From positions 47,734-111,733 of the forward strand of contig NZ_ALOU01000037.1 of NCBI RefSeq assembly GCF_000292345.1: a DNA stretch of 64,000 nucleotides. Reading direction: 5' to 3'. Numbering within the stretch: the first letter of the stretch is position 1; every line of letters starts with the position of its first letter. Source of the stretch: Cupriavidus sp. BIS7 (GTDB taxonomy: Bacteria > Pseudomonadota > Gammaproteobacteria > Burkholderiales > Burkholderiaceae). Position numbers and translations under genes: made by a program. This document shows positions 9,493 to 20,053 of the stretch, one piece after another. A model generated the notes under the pieces. That model did no database searches. It had not been told where the DNA came from and worked only from the letters and a program-made list of their open reading frames with translations.

Positions 9493-9569
9493 TGGTCGGG
9501 GTGAGAGGATTCGAACCTCCGGCCTCTACGTCCCGAACGTAGCGCTCTACCAGGCTAAGCTACACCCCG
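9493..9569 (-). tRNA. tRNA-Pro (anticodon CGG)
   Basis: A 77-nt cloverleaf on the minus strand: acceptor stem CGGGGTG / CACCCCG, anticodon stem CTACG / CGTAG with loop TTCGGGA (anticodon CGG), a GGTTCGAATCC T-arm and an encoded CCA end. It begins with C1 as bacterial proline tRNAs do. It is followed directly by a strong terminator and sits downstream of ispB. Confidence 0.96.
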
Positions 9570-9675
9570 ATTTGTGTTTGTTGCCAAAACTTGCGTTGTC
9601 AGCAGCAAAGAACAAAAGTTTAGCAGCGTTTCTTTCGGATGGGAAGAGGGTGCAAGAAGATTTGCACCGTCTCCA

Positions 9676-10653
9676 TCAGCTCTGACGTTGCAGCGAGAAC
9701 GCGCAGAGGTCGATCAGCGTCTGCTTCAGTGGCGAATCCGGGAATTGCATGGCGGCTTTCTCGGCAGCTTCCGCTTCGCGCTGGGCGGCTGCAAACGTCA
9801 CTTCGAGTGCGCCGCTGGCGTGGATGGCCGAGAACACTGCGTCGAAATGCTCGGTCCCGCCTTGCACGATCGCGTCGCGCGCCAGTTCGCGCTGCTGTGC
9901 CGTGCCGTGTTCCAGCAGGTGCAGCAGCGGCAGTGTTGGTTTGCCTTCGCGCAGGTCGTCGCCGGCGTTCTTGCCCATCTGCTCGGCGCTGGCCGTGTAG
10001 TCGAGCATGTCGTCGATCAGCTGGAATGCCGTGCCGATGCGGCGGCCGTATTCGGCTGCGGCTTCTTCCATGGCCGGTTCCGCGCCGGCAAGCACCGCGC
10101 CCAGTTGCGCCGAGGCTTCGAACAGCTTGGCGGTCTTGTAGCGGATCACCTGCAGGTAGCGCTCAACCGTGACTTCGGGGTCGTGCATGTTCAGGAGCTG
10201 CAGCACCTCGCCTTCGGCAATCACGTTGGTGGCGTTGGAGAGAATCTCCATGATGCGCATGCTGCCGGCCTCCACCATCATCTGGAAGGCACGCGAATAG
10301 AGGAAGTCGCCTACCAGTACGCTGGCTGCGTTGCCGAACACCGCGTTGGCGGTCTCGCGGCCACGGCGCAGTTCGGATTCGTCCACGACATCGTCATGCA
10401 GCAGCGTGGCGGTGTGGATGAACTCCACCACCGCGGCAAGCTCGTGGTGGCGATGGCCTTCGTAGCCAAACGCGCGCGCCGACAACAGCAGGATGACCGG
10501 GCGCAGGCGTTTGCCGCCCGCGCTGATGATGTATTCGCCGATTTGTTCGATCAGCGGTACTTCCGACGACAGGCGTCGGCGGATGACTGCGTCAACGGCG
10601 CGCATGTCGGCAGCGACCGGGGCAAGCAAGGCAGTAGCGGAAGACTGGGACAA
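9676..10653 (-). CDS. ispB: Octaprenyl diphosphate synthase
   Basis: A 325-residue trans-polyprenyl diphosphate synthase that builds the side chain of ubiquinone from IPP and an allylic starter. Both aspartate-rich motifs are intact: LLHDDVVDESELRRG (first, about residue 90) and LIDDMLDYT (second, about residue 217). Transcribed away from rplU-rpmA-obgE, a divergent arrangement common in proteobacteria. Chain length (octaprenyl) is inferred from family and organism type, not from a residue I can check. Confidence 0.92.
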   Translation of the reverse strand: MSQSSATALLAPVAADMRAVDAVIRRRLSSEVPLIEQIGEYIISAGGKRLRPVILLLSARAFGYEGHRHHELAAVVEFIHTATLLHDDVVDESELRRGRETANAVFGNAASVLVGDFLYSRAFQMMVEAGSMRIMEILSNATNVIAEGEVLQLLNMHDPEVTVERYLQVIRYKTAKLFEASAQLGAVLAGAEPAMEEAAAEYGRRIGTAFQLIDDMLDYTASAEQMGKNAGDDLREGKPTLPLLHLLEHGTAQQRELARDAIVQGGTEHFDAVFSAIHASGALEVTFAAAQREAEAAEKAAMQFPDSPLKQTLIDLCAFSLQRQS

Positions 10654-10825
10654 GATGAATCACCGTTTCGCAAAACCGGTGGATTATATGCGATGCGGGT
10701 GTGCGTTTGGCTGTCGCGGGTAGCAAGGTGGAAGGGAATGTCAGGGTGTGTGGCGGCGCCGCACACCCGGTGCGTGGCCCCGCACACGTCCGGCCTGTTC
10801 AGTTCGGCCTATTTATAATGCCGCC

Positions 10826-10924
10826 ATGAACAAGCCTCGCGATTCCCGCCGGCCCGCCCGCCGCACGGCCTGGTGGATGGCGTTTGCCGCCCTGGCTGGG
10901 TTTCTGCTGGCCGACCTGACCTGA
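10826..10924 (+). CDS. Possible 32-residue single-span membrane peptide
   Basis: A short frame encodes a basic N-terminus (MNKPRDSRRPARRTAW) and then one hydrophobic segment (WMAFAALAGFLLADLT) ending at TGA. A TATAAT box at 10814-10819 sits only seven bases before the ATG, so if transcribed from there it would be nearly leaderless. No good -35 box or Shine-Dalgarno is visible. It lies in the ispB-rplU divergent spacer. No family recognised; it could be chance. Confidence 0.35.
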   Translation: MNKPRDSRRPARRTAWWMAFAALAGFLLADLT

Positions 10925-10992
10925 CGTTCCGCGCGCTGGATGTGACCCGGTCGCCGCCGGAAGTGCCTCTGCAGGCTATCTCATTGTTTTCT

Positions 10993-11021
10993 TTGCGAAT
11001 TTCCTGGAACTGGTCTATAAT
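10993..11021 (+). promoter_or_regulatory. Sigma-70 promoter for rplU-rpmA
   Basis: TTGCGA and TATAAT separated by 17 bp, about 130 bp upstream of the rplU start. Expected transcription start is near 11028, leaving an untranslated leader of roughly 125 nt. Confidence 0.75.
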
Positions 11022-11152
11022 CGCCGGTTCCTTCGGTCGCGTTCGTCTACGCGCACCGTCTGCGGCGCACGAAACGGCGCCAACCCCGGGGCGCCGGCAC
11101 CGGTCTCCCAGGGCAGCATTCAACGTTTCATTCAACATCGAGAGGTTCGACA

Positions 11153-11464
11153 ATGTACGCGGTCGTAAAAACCGGCGGCAAGCAATACAAGGTTGCTGCT
11201 GGCGAAAAACTGAAAGTAGAACAGATACCGGCTGACATTGGCGCAGAAATCACGCTGGACCAGGTGCTCGCAGTGGGCGCTGGCGACCAAATCAAGTTTG
11301 GTACGCCGCTGGTGAGCGGGGCTTCCGTCAAGGCTACCGTTATCGCCCAAGGTCGTCACGACAAGGTGAAGATCTTCAAGATGCGCCGTCGCAAGCACTA
11401 CCAGAAGCGTCAGGGCCATCGTCAGAATTACACCGAACTGCGCATCGAAGCCATCGTCGCCTGA
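11153..11464 (+). CDS. rplU: 50S ribosomal protein L21
   Basis: A 103-residue protein starting [20 protein letters not shown], the L21 signature, with the conserved basic [16 protein letters not shown] stretch near the C-terminus that contacts 23S rRNA. Length is normal. It is followed 52 bp later by rpmA with a clear AGGAG, and both are expressed from the promoter at about 11000. Confidence 0.97.
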   Translation: MYAVVKTGGKQYKVAAGEKLKVEQIPADIGAEITLDQVLAVGAGDQIKFGTPLVSGASVKATVIAQGRHDKVKIFKMRRRKHYQKRQGHRQNYTELRIEAIVA

Positions 11465-11516
11465 GCATCGGCTCGGACACTGGCAACATCGCAATAGGTC
11501 TAACAGGAGTTAAGAC

Positions 11517-12993
<1,477 letters not shown>

Positions 12994-13032
12994 GGCAACT
13001 ACAACAAGGCACCACGGAGACAGGATTCCGCC

Positions 13033-14151
13033 ATGCAATCGGTCATCGCCCAGGCAAAACGTATTGTCGTCAAAGTGGGTTCAAGCCTGGTCACCAACGA
13101 CGGTAAAGGGCTCGATCACGACGCCATCGCGCGCTGGGCGGCACAGATCGCCAAGCTGCGTGGCACGGGCAAGGAAGTTGTGCTGGTCAGCTCGGGCGCC
13201 ATTGCCGAAGGCATGCAGCGGCTGGGCTGGGCGCGCCGGCCGAAGGAAATCCATGAGCTGCAGGCCGCTGCGGCCGTGGGCCAGATGGGCCTGGCGCAGG
13301 TCTATGAAAGCCAGTTCGGCCGATACGGCATCCGCACTGCACAGGTGTTGCTGACGCACGCCGACCTGGCCGATCGCGAGCGCTACCTCAACGCCCGCTC
13401 CACGTTGCTGACGCTGCTGGCGCTCGGCGTGGTGCCGATCATCAATGAGAACGACACAGTCGTCACCGACGAAATCAAGTTCGGCGACAACGATACGCTT
13501 GGCGCGCTGGTGACCAACCTGATCGAAGGCGACGCGCTCGTGATCCTGACCGACCAGCGCGGCCTGTACACGGCCGACCCGCGCAAGGACCCGAACGCCG
13601 AGTTCGTCCATGAAGCGCTGGCCGGCACGCCCGAGCTTGAAGCGATGGCGGGCGGCGCCGGCACGGCCATTGGCCGAGGCGGCATGCTGACCAAGATCCT
13701 GGCAGCCAAGCGGGCGGCGAAATCGGGCGCCCACACGACGATTGCCTCGGGCCGCGAAACGGATGTGCTCGGCAGGCTCGCCGCCGGCGAGGCCATCGGT
13801 ACGCAACTGCTGGCACCGACCGGCCGCCTGACAGCGCGCAAGCAGTGGATGGCCGACCACCTGCAGCTTCGCGGCCGGGTCGTGATCGACGCGGGCGCCG
13901 TGGAGAAGCTTGTCACGGGTGGCAAGTCGTTGCTGCCGATTGGCGTGGTGGAAGTGCAGGGCGAGTTCGCCCGGGGCGAGGTGATCGCCTGCGTCAATCC
14001 GGCCGGGCAGGAAGTGGCTCGCGGGATTACCAACTACTCGAGCGCCGAGGCGCGCCTGATCGCGCGCAAGCCGTCATCGGAAATTGAATCGGTGCTCGGC
14101 CATCTGAATGAGCCTGAACTGATCCATCGCGACAACCTCGTGCTGATCTGA
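13033..14151 (+). CDS. proB: Glutamate 5-kinase
   Basis: A 372-residue enzyme that phosphorylates glutamate in the first step of proline synthesis. The amino-acid kinase domain (about residues 8-260) begins [15 protein letters not shown] and contains [18 protein letters not shown]; a C-terminal PUA domain spans about residues 280-360, as in E. coli ProB. The obgE-proB pairing is common in betaproteobacteria. A strong hairpin follows the stop codon. Confidence 0.96.
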   Translation: MQSVIAQAKRIVVKVGSSLVTNDGKGLDHDAIARWAAQIAKLRGTGKEVVLVSSGAIAEGMQRLGWARRPKEIHELQAAAAVGQMGLAQVYESQFGRYGIRTAQVLLTHADLADRERYLNARSTLLTLLALGVVPIINENDTVVTDEIKFGDNDTLGALVTNLIEGDALVILTDQRGLYTADPRKDPNAEFVHEALAGTPELEAMAGGAGTAIGRGGMLTKILAAKRAAKSGAHTTIASGRETDVLGRLAAGEAIGTQLLAPTGRLTARKQWMADHLQLRGRVVIDAGAVEKLVTGGKSLLPIGVVEVQGEFARGEVIACVNPAGQEVARGITNYSSAEARLIARKPSSEIESVLGHLNEPELIHRDNLVLI

Positions 14152-14170
14152 GCGCGCCGCCGGGAGGCAC

Positions 14171-14215
14171 AAAGAAAAACGGCGAGGCCCGCAAGGACCT
14201 CGCCGTTTCTTGTTT
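14171..14215. terminator. Terminator hairpin between convergent proB and the CNP1-like gene
   Basis: The inverted repeat AACGGCGAGG / CCTCGCCGTT with a short loop, A-rich on the left and T-rich on the right. It lies between converging genes and so could stop transcription from both sides. Confidence 0.8.
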
Positions 14216-14228
14216 CTGTCACTGACGG

Positions 14229-14834
14229 TCAGAAAACGGGGGCGTATGCCTTCAGGTCGCGGATCAGCTTGTCCGGCTTGCCCGCAACAGTGTGGCCTTC
14301 GCAGAAATAGTCCGTTGCCAGCGTGGCAGAGTAGGCATTGCGCGAGCCGGTATCCATGCGTCGCCACATGTCACGGTCCTCGCCGCGATTGGGGATCCAC
14401 TCGGAGGCCCCTCTGGGCAGCGTTGCGTAGAGTCGACGCTCGAAGGCGTCGCACCGAATGCCTTCGTAGCTCACATTGCGGCCGCCGCCCTTGCTGGTAA
14501 TGACCACCGTGTAGCGGACCACGTTGTCATCGCCCACGGAGATCGACTTGGGATCCACCGCGAAGCGGAACTCACTGGAGCCATTGACCGAGAACGGAAT
14601 CAGGTCCTCGTCACGGGGCAGCGCGGGCAGCGTTGCCGCGCCCTCCTTGAACGGCTTGTCGCCGAACGGGTTTATCCACGAACTGGCCGCCTGGCCTTTG
14701 CCGCTGGGGGTGTCCGCAGCCTGCTCTTCTTCCTTGGGCAGGCCCTTGTCGGTGGTCTTGCAGGCCGTCAGGGCCAGGCAGGCGCTTGCCAGCAACAGGC
14801 CGGCGCACACACGCCGGCTGCTGAAACTAATCAT
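14229..14834 (-). CDS. CNP1-like lipoprotein
   Basis: A 201-residue predicted lipoprotein. A basic start and hydrophobic segment lead to the lipobox LTAC (mature Cys about residue 25), so it is probably membrane-anchored on the periplasmic side. The rest resembles CNP1-family proteins of betaproteobacteria, whose function is not established. I chose the ATG at 14834 because it gives the signal peptide; the frame is open further upstream only within rppH. It overlaps the 3' end of rppH by 8 bp, implying translational coupling. Confidence 0.75.
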   Translation of the reverse strand: MISFSSRRVCAGLLLASACLALTACKTTDKGLPKEEEQAADTPSGKGQAASSWINPFGDKPFKEGAATLPALPRDEDLIPFSVNGSSEFRFAVDPKSISVGDDNVVRYTVVITSKGGGRNVSYEGIRCDAFERRLYATLPRGASEWIPNRGEDRDMWRRMDTGSRNAYSATLATDYFCEGHTVAGKPDKLIRDLKAYAPVF

Positions 14835-15582
14835 CGGAACTCCGTTGGGTGGGCGCCGGACAGACCGGCGATACGGGTACAGCAGGGGAGACTGCGCGCG
14901 AAGCGTCCTGCGCGGCCGCCCGTATGGTAGCCGATGCAGTGGCAGCCGCCGCTGCTTCCGTTGCGTCCGCTGCGTCCGTGGCGTCCGTGGCATCCGTGGC
15001 ATCCGTTGCCACTGTCACCTCGGGCTTCGGCTGCCGCGCCTGTTCGCCGTACCTGCCGTGGCCGCCGTGATGGTGGCCATGATTGCCGTACGGGCTCAAT
15101 GGCACGCGTCCGCGATTCAGGAAGCGCGACAACTCGGTCAGCGCCATCTGGTAGACGTCGCGCTTGAACTCGATCACGGCATCCAGCGGCACCCAGTACT
15201 GGCTCCAGCGCCAGGCGTCGAACTCGGGATGGTCGGTCGCGCGCAAGTGGACGTCGCAGTCGCGGCAGACCATGCGCAGCAGGAACCAGATCTGTTTCTG
15301 GCCCCTGTAATGGCCGCGGATCTCGCGGCGGATGAACTTGTCCGGCACCTCATAACGCAACCAGTCGCGCGTGCGACCGACGATCCTGACATGCTCCGGA
15401 AGCAGGCCGACTTCTTCGTGCAGTTCGCGGAACATGGCCTGTTCCGGCGTCTCGCCGTACTTGATGCCACCTTGCGGAAACTGCCAGGAGTGTTCGCCGA
15501 TTCGCTTGCCCCAGAAAACCTCGTTGCGTGCGTTGATGAGGATGATGCCGACGTTCGGGCGAAAGCCTTCACGATCGAGCAT
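14827..15582 (-). CDS. rppH: RNA pyrophosphohydrolase RppH with a repetitive C-terminal tail
   Basis: A 251-residue Nudix enzyme that removes pyrophosphate from the 5' end of mRNA and so starts decay. The start [17 protein letters not shown] and the Nudix box ([22 protein letters not shown]) are those of RppH; the catalytic domain ends near residue 165. Beyond it is a His/Gly stretch and an Ala/Thr/Asp tail with a tripeptide repeat ([12 protein letters not shown]), encoded by 9-bp tandem repeats, making it longer than the ~160-residue E. coli protein. It is divergent from proS. Confidence 0.93.
   Translation of the reverse strand: MLDREGFRPNVGIILINARNEVFWGKRIGEHSWQFPQGGIKYGETPEQAMFRELHEEVGLLPEHVRIVGRTRDWLRYEVPDKFIRREIRGHYRGQKQIWFLLRMVCRDCDVHLRATDHPEFDAWRWSQYWVPLDAVIEFKRDVYQMALTELSRFLNRGRVPLSPYGNHGHHHGGHGRYGEQARQPKPEVTVATDATDATDATDAADATEAAAAATASATIRAAAQDASRAVSPAVPVSPVCPAPTQRSSDD
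14954..15007. repeat. Six 9-bp tandem repeats inside rppH
   Basis: Six consecutive 9-bp units of the form GCGTCCGTG or GCATCCGTG. Because 9 bp is three codons, gain or loss of a unit changes the RppH tail by three residues without a frameshift. Confidence 0.9.
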
Positions 15583-15766
15583 GACTGCACCTCGAATCCT
15601 TTAGAATTACGTCGATTATAAAGGATGCGCGCGGGTCGGCCTGACGGCGGGAATGCTGGTTTTCCCCGACGGAATGGGCAGTTTCAGGCGCGTCCCGCCC
15701 AATGGATGCCGCACCGCGGCGCGGCCGGGAAGCCCGGTGGCGCCCGGTTTTACGAGAAAGCAACGG

Positions 15767-17488
15767 ATGAAAGCCTCGCAATTCTTCATTTCCACCCTCA
15801 AGGAAGCCCCCGCCGACGCGGAAATCGTGTCGCACAAACTGATGATGCGGGCCGGCATGATCAAGAAGCTCGGCGCCGGCATCTACAACTACATGCCGGT
15901 GGGGCTGCGCGTGATCCGCAAGGTGGAGAACATCGTTCGCGAGGAAATGAACCGCGCCGGCGCCGTGGAACTGTCGATGCCGGTGATCCAGCCCGCCGAA
16001 CTGTGGCAGGAAACCGGCCGCTGGGACAAGATGGGCCCCGAACTGTTGCGCCTGAAGGACCGCCACGAGCGCGATTTCGCCGTGCAGCCGACTTCCGAGG
16101 AAGTGGTGACCGACATCGCGCGCAGCGAGATCCGCAGCTACAAACAGCTTCCGGTCAACTTCTACCAGATCCAGACCAAGTTCCGCGACGAGCGCCGTCC
16201 GCGCTTCGGCATCATGCGCGGCCGCGAGTTCACGATGAAGGACGCCTACTCGTTCGACCGTGATACCGACGGCCTGAAGGCGTCCTACACGAACATGTAC
16301 GACACGTACGTGCGCATCTTCCAGCGTTTCGGCCTGGAGTTCCGTGCCGTGGCCGCCGACAACGGCGCCATCGGCGGCTCGGGCTCGCACGAGTTCCATG
16401 TGATCGCCGATACCGGTGAAGACGCCATCGTGTACTGCCCGACCTCCGACTACGCGGCTAACATGGAGGCCGCCGAGGCGCTGCCGCTGCTGGCCAGCCG
16501 GGCCGCGCCGGCCGAGGAACTGAAGAAGACCTCGACCCCTGAAAAGGCCAAGTGCGAGCATGTGGCCGAGTTCCTGGGTATCCCGCTGACCCGGACGGTC
16601 AAGTCGATCGTGCTGGCTGCCGACAGCGACGCCGGTGCCCAGATCTGGCTGCTGCTGATCCGCGGCGATCACGAACTGAACGAAGTGAAGGCATCGAAGG
16701 TGCCGGGCCTGACCGAATTCCGCTTCGCCACCGAGAACGAGATCGTCGATACCTTCGGCTCGCCCCCGGGCTACCTGGGCCCGATCGGCCCGAAGAAGCC
16801 GGTCAAGGTGGTGGCGGACCGCACCGTCGCCAACATGAGCGATTTCTGCTGCGGCGCCAACGATCGTGACTATCACTACACCGGCGTGAACTGGGGCCGC
16901 GACCTGCCCGAGCCGACCGTGGCGGACCTGCGCAACGTGGTGGCCGGCGATGCCTCGCCGGACGGCAAGGGCACGCTGGAGATCTGCCGTGGTATTGAAG
17001 TGGGCCACGTGTTCATGCTCGGCACCCGCTATTCGGAGTCGATGAGCGCCACGTTCCTTGACGAGAACGGCAAGACGCAGCCGATGCAGATGGGCTGCTA
17101 CGGCATCGGCGTTACCCGTATCCTCGGCGCTGCCATCGAGCAGAACTACGACGAGCGCGGCATCATCTGGCCCGCCGCGATTGCACCGTTCGCCGTGGTG
17201 GTGTGCCCGGTTGGCTATGACCGCAACGAGGCGGTCAAGGCCGAGGCCGACCGCATCCATGCCGAACTGCTGGCCGCCGGCGTGGATGTGATCCTGGATG
17301 ATCGTGGCGAACGCCCAGGCGTGATGTTCGCCGATTGGGAACTGATCGGCGTGCCGCACCGCGTGGTGGTGGGCGACCGTGGCCTCAAGGAAGGCAAGGT
17401 CGAATACCAGGGCCGCCGCGATGCACAGGCCACCCCGGTGGCCGTGGCCGACGTGGTTGCGCACGTGCGCAACCTGCTGGCCGGCTGA
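15767..17488 (+). CDS. proS: Prolyl-tRNA synthetase (bacterial type)
   Basis: A 573-residue class II synthetase. Motif 1/2 regions ([27 protein letters not shown] and the [17 protein letters not shown] segment) lie in the first 160 residues, an INS editing domain follows at about 225-400, then motif 3 ([17 protein letters not shown]) and the anticodon-binding domain. Length matches E. coli ProS. I place the start at 15767 ([15 protein letters not shown]), the conserved N-terminus; an in-frame ATG at 15653 adds only unconserved residues. Confidence 0.96.
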   Translation: MKASQFFISTLKEAPADAEIVSHKLMMRAGMIKKLGAGIYNYMPVGLRVIRKVENIVREEMNRAGAVELSMPVIQPAELWQETGRWDKMGPELLRLKDRHERDFAVQPTSEEVVTDIARSEIRSYKQLPVNFYQIQTKFRDERRPRFGIMRGREFTMKDAYSFDRDTDGLKASYTNMYDTYVRIFQRFGLEFRAVAADNGAIGGSGSHEFHVIADTGEDAIVYCPTSDYAANMEAAEALPLLASRAAPAEELKKTSTPEKAKCEHVAEFLGIPLTRTVKSIVLAADSDAGAQIWLLLIRGDHELNEVKASKVPGLTEFRFATENEIVDTFGSPPGYLGPIGPKKPVKVVADRTVANMSDFCCGANDRDYHYTGVNWGRDLPEPTVADLRNVVAGDASPDGKGTLEICRGIEVGHVFMLGTRYSESMSATFLDENGKTQPMQMGCYGIGVTRILGAAIEQNYDERGIIWPAAIAPFAVVVCPVGYDRNEAVKAEADRIHAELLAAGVDVILDDRGERPGVMFADWELIGVPHRVVVGDRGLKEGKVEYQGRRDAQATPVAVADVVAHVRNLLAG

Positions 17489-17503
17489 TCGGAATCGGCA
17501 ACG

Positions 17504-18262
17504 ATGCGCATGCCCGGCCTGCCGACGCGCAACCGCTGGTCCGCATGGATCGGCGGCCTGTTCTGCGCCGCGCTGGTGGCGAATGCCCACGCGGGCGCAC
17601 AGAAGGAGGAGGCCTTGGCTGACTCCGTGCGCGGCGCACTGGCCGCAGCAATCGCGGACAACCGGCCGGTACGTCCGGCCTTTGCTTCCGGCTCGGAACG
17701 GCTCGGTTACCTGAAATGGCTGGGCGAGATGTCGCGCCGGCTGGAAGCCAGGATTCCCGAGGCGCAGGTGCGTGTCGAGCTGATCGAGACCGTCTACTAC
17801 GAGGCCAAGCGCGCCGGGCTGGAGCCCTCGCTGGTGCTGGGCCTGGTGCAGGTTGAGAGCAACTTCCGCAAGTACGCGATCAGTTCGGCCGATGCGCGCG
17901 GGCTGATGCAGGTGATGCCGTTCTGGGTGCGCAGCATCGGTGACGGCGACACACGCAAGCTGTTCCATCTGCAGAGCAACCTGCGTTACGGCTGCACGAT
18001 CCTGCGCCACTATCTCGATCGCGAGAACGGCGACCTGTTCCTGGCGCTGGGCCGCTACAACGGCAGCCGCGGACGCCCCGAGTATCCGAACGCCGTGCTG
18101 GCGGCATGGAAGCGCTGGCAATACTCCGAAGCGACCGTAACGATCGCGGGCGATCCTGACGCGGCCGGGGCCATCGCTCCGCCGCCGGCGCGCCGCACGC
18201 TGCCGCCGGAATCGCCCGCCCGCAATCCGTTCTCCCCGCAACGCCTGGCCAATCCGTCATGA
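17504..18262 (+). CDS. Lytic transglycosylase, SLT domain
   Basis: A 252-residue exported protein with an N-terminal signal sequence (hydrophobic core about residues 12-28, ending AHAG). The SLT fold follows: catalytic glutamate in LVLGLVQVESNFRKYAIS, then ADARGLMQVMPFW and the LALGRYNGSRG motif. It cleaves peptidoglycan to give 1,6-anhydromuropeptides. It lies 15 bp after proS and overlaps the next gene by 4 bp, so the three may be one operon. The proline-rich C-terminal 40 residues look unstructured. Confidence 0.9.
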   Translation: MRMPGLPTRNRWSAWIGGLFCAALVANAHAGAQKEEALADSVRGALAAAIADNRPVRPAFASGSERLGYLKWLGEMSRRLEARIPEAQVRVELIETVYYEAKRAGLEPSLVLGLVQVESNFRKYAISSADARGLMQVMPFWVRSIGDGDTRKLFHLQSNLRYGCTILRHYLDRENGDLFLALGRYNGSRGRPEYPNAVLAAWKRWQYSEATVTIAGDPDAAGAIAPPPARRTLPPESPARNPFSPQRLANPS

Positions 18263-19152
18263 CGCGCGATTCCCGCGCAGGTTACTGCGCGTCTTCGCCC
18301 GAGCTGGAGCGCTGGCTGGCGCGCCATATCGCGCAAGGCTTCGACGCCGAGTCGCTGGTGCTCTCGATGCTGCGCTCTGGCTACGACGCCACGTTTGCAC
18401 GCGACACGGTCAATGCGGCAATGGGTCGCCCGCAGCCGGTTGCCACAGGGACTGCACCGGCACTGACCCCCGCGTCGCGGAAGGCAACGCCACGGCCCTC
18501 GGCGGCTACCGGCAACAACGTATTCCGCCACGAAGATCGCGAGATTCCGGTCCTGTTCAAGCTGGAATCGCCGCGCATCATGCTGCTGCAAAGCCTGCTC
18601 GATCACGCCGAGTGCGATGCGCTTGTGACGCTGGCGCGTAACCGCCTGCAGCGCTCGCCCGTGGTGAATCCCGATACCGGCGACGAGAACCTGATCGACG
18701 CACGCACCAGCATGGGCGCGATGTTCCAGGTGGGCGAGCATGCGCTGCTCCAGCGCATCGAAGCGCGCATCGCGGCGGTGACGGGCGTGCCTGTCGATCA
18801 CGGAGAAGGGCTGCAGATCCTCAACTACAAGCCCGGCGGCGAGTACCAGCCGCACTTCGATTTCTTCAATCCGAAGCGTCCCGGCGAAGCACGCCAGCTG
18901 CGCGTGGGCGGGCAGCGCGTCGCCACGATGGTGATCTACCTGAATAGCCCGCCCGCAGGCGGCGCCACGGCGTTCCCGCGCATCGGGCTTGATGTGGCGC
19001 CGGTCAAGGGCAACGCGGTCCTGTTCAGCTACAAGCTGCCCGATGGCACGCTTGACGAGCGTACGCTGCACGCGGGCCTGCCCGTGGAAGCGGGCGAAAA
19101 GTGGATCGCCACCAAGTGGCTGCGCGAGCAGCCGTATCGAAGCAGCGTCTGA
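18259..19152 (+). CDS. 2OG-Fe(II) oxygenase, prolyl 4-hydroxylase-like
   Basis: A 297-residue protein with a C-terminal P4Hc domain (about residues 110-295). The iron ligands are readable as HFD in GGEYQPHFDFF and a distal His in ERTLHAGLPV, with a Lys at the 2-oxoglutarate position (EKWIATKWL). Such enzymes hydroxylate prolines in target proteins. The N-terminal 60 residues look like a separate small helical region. It overlaps the transglycosylase gene by 4 bp and follows proS closely. The substrate is unknown. Confidence 0.88.
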   Translation: MTRDSRAGYCASSPELERWLARHIAQGFDAESLVLSMLRSGYDATFARDTVNAAMGRPQPVATGTAPALTPASRKATPRPSAATGNNVFRHEDREIPVLFKLESPRIMLLQSLLDHAECDALVTLARNRLQRSPVVNPDTGDENLIDARTSMGAMFQVGEHALLQRIEARIAAVTGVPVDHGEGLQILNYKPGGEYQPHFDFFNPKRPGEARQLRVGGQRVATMVIYLNSPPAGGATAFPRIGLDVAPVKGNAVLFSYKLPDGTLDERTLHAGLPVEAGEKWIATKWLREQPYRSSV

Positions 19153-19199
19153 GCCGGGCTTGTCGGGCTTCCAGTGCGGCCGGTGCCTTGCCCAATCCC

Positions 19200-19253
19200 G
19201 TACCGGTACTTATCTCGCCAACTGTACCGGTACTGTATAGGCAGACCTGCCTA
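19200..19253. promoter_or_regulatory. Operator-like repeats upstream of the LysE-type gene
   Basis: Two identical palindromes GTACCGGTAC at 19200-19209 and 19224-19233 (24 bp apart), followed by the near-perfect palindrome TAGGCAG-AC-CTGCCTA at 19238-19253, 40 bp before the start codon. The arrangement looks like a repressor or activator site for the exporter gene. The regulator is not encoded next to it. Confidence 0.65.
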
Positions 19254-19293
19254 GACTGAACGCCTTTCCCCGATTTCAGTTGGAGCGCCTGTC

Positions 19294-19920
19294 ATGGCTC
19301 TGCCCGATCTGGCCGCCGGTTCCGGCGTGCTGCTGGCTTTCTGCGCGTTTGCGCTGGTCTCGTCGATCACGCCCGGTCCCAATAACACGATGGTGCTCGC
19401 CTCTGGCGTCAATTTCGGCATCGCGCGTACCGTGCCGCACCTGCTGGGCATCAGCATCGGGTTCTCGGTGATGGTGGCGCTGGTTGGGCTGGGCCTGGGC
19501 TCTGTCTTTACGGCGTTGCCGTGGACGTGGAACCTGTTGCGGGTGGTGGCTACGGCCTATCTGGTCTGGCTTGCGTGGAAGCTGGCGACAGCCGGCGGCG
19601 TGCAGGACCGCGAGGTGGCCAGGCCGATGACCTTCCTGCGTGCGGCCGCATTCCAGTGGGTCAATCCGAAAGCCTGGGTGATGGCAGTGGGTGCGTGCAG
19701 CACCTATGTGCTCGATGCCAATATCTGGGTCAATGCACTGGTGATGGCTTGCCTGTTCGCGGTGATCAACCTGCCCAGCGTGGCCACGTGGGCGGTCTTT
19801 GGTGCGGCGCTGCGCCGGTGGCTGGCACGGCCGCGTGTGCTGCGGGTCTTCAATGTGACGATGGCCCTGCTGCTGCTGGCGTCGTTGCTGCCGATCCTCG
19901 GCGCCCACCCCCACGGATAG
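19294..19920 (+). CDS. LysE/RhtB-family amino-acid exporter
   Basis: A 208-residue membrane protein with about six predicted helices. The N-terminal segment contains SSITPGPNNTMVLASGVNFG, the conserved LysE/RhtB signature, and a mid-protein AAFQWVNPKAWVMAVGA motif. Members export amino acids or related compounds by proton exchange. A pair of palindromic sites upstream suggests specific control. The substrate cannot be told from sequence. Confidence 0.9.
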   Translation: MALPDLAAGSGVLLAFCAFALVSSITPGPNNTMVLASGVNFGIARTVPHLLGISIGFSVMVALVGLGLGSVFTALPWTWNLLRVVATAYLVWLAWKLATAGGVQDREVARPMTFLRAAAFQWVNPKAWVMAVGACSTYVLDANIWVNALVMACLFAVINLPSVATWAVFGAALRRWLARPRVLRVFNVTMALLLLASLLPILGAHPHG

Positions 19921-19940
19921 AGGCGCCACCAATAAAACGA

Positions 19941-20006
19941 TTCTGGCGTCGTTGCGCGGCCTTGCCGTACCAGTTGTACTGTCTGCGGCCGCGCGTCTAG
20001 CCAGAA
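19941..20006. repeat. Long imperfect inverted repeat between convergent genes
   Basis: Left arm TTCTGGC plus GCGCGGCC and right arm GGCCGCGC plus GCCAGAA, with 5-6 unpaired bases between the two blocks on each side and a 25-nt centre that itself holds GTAC-CAGTT-GTAC. It lies between the LysE-type gene and hpt, which converge. It could be a bidirectional terminator without a T-run or a REP-like dispersed element. Confidence 0.8.
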
Positions 20007-20053
20007 CCGCTGCGCTTCGTTTTCTTGGCGGCTCCCGGGCGCCAAGGCAAACC

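Noticed and set aside
15569..18241. 890-codon open frame antisense to proS and the lytic transglycosylase gene
   Set aside because: Shadow of two well-supported genes; no recognisable domain.
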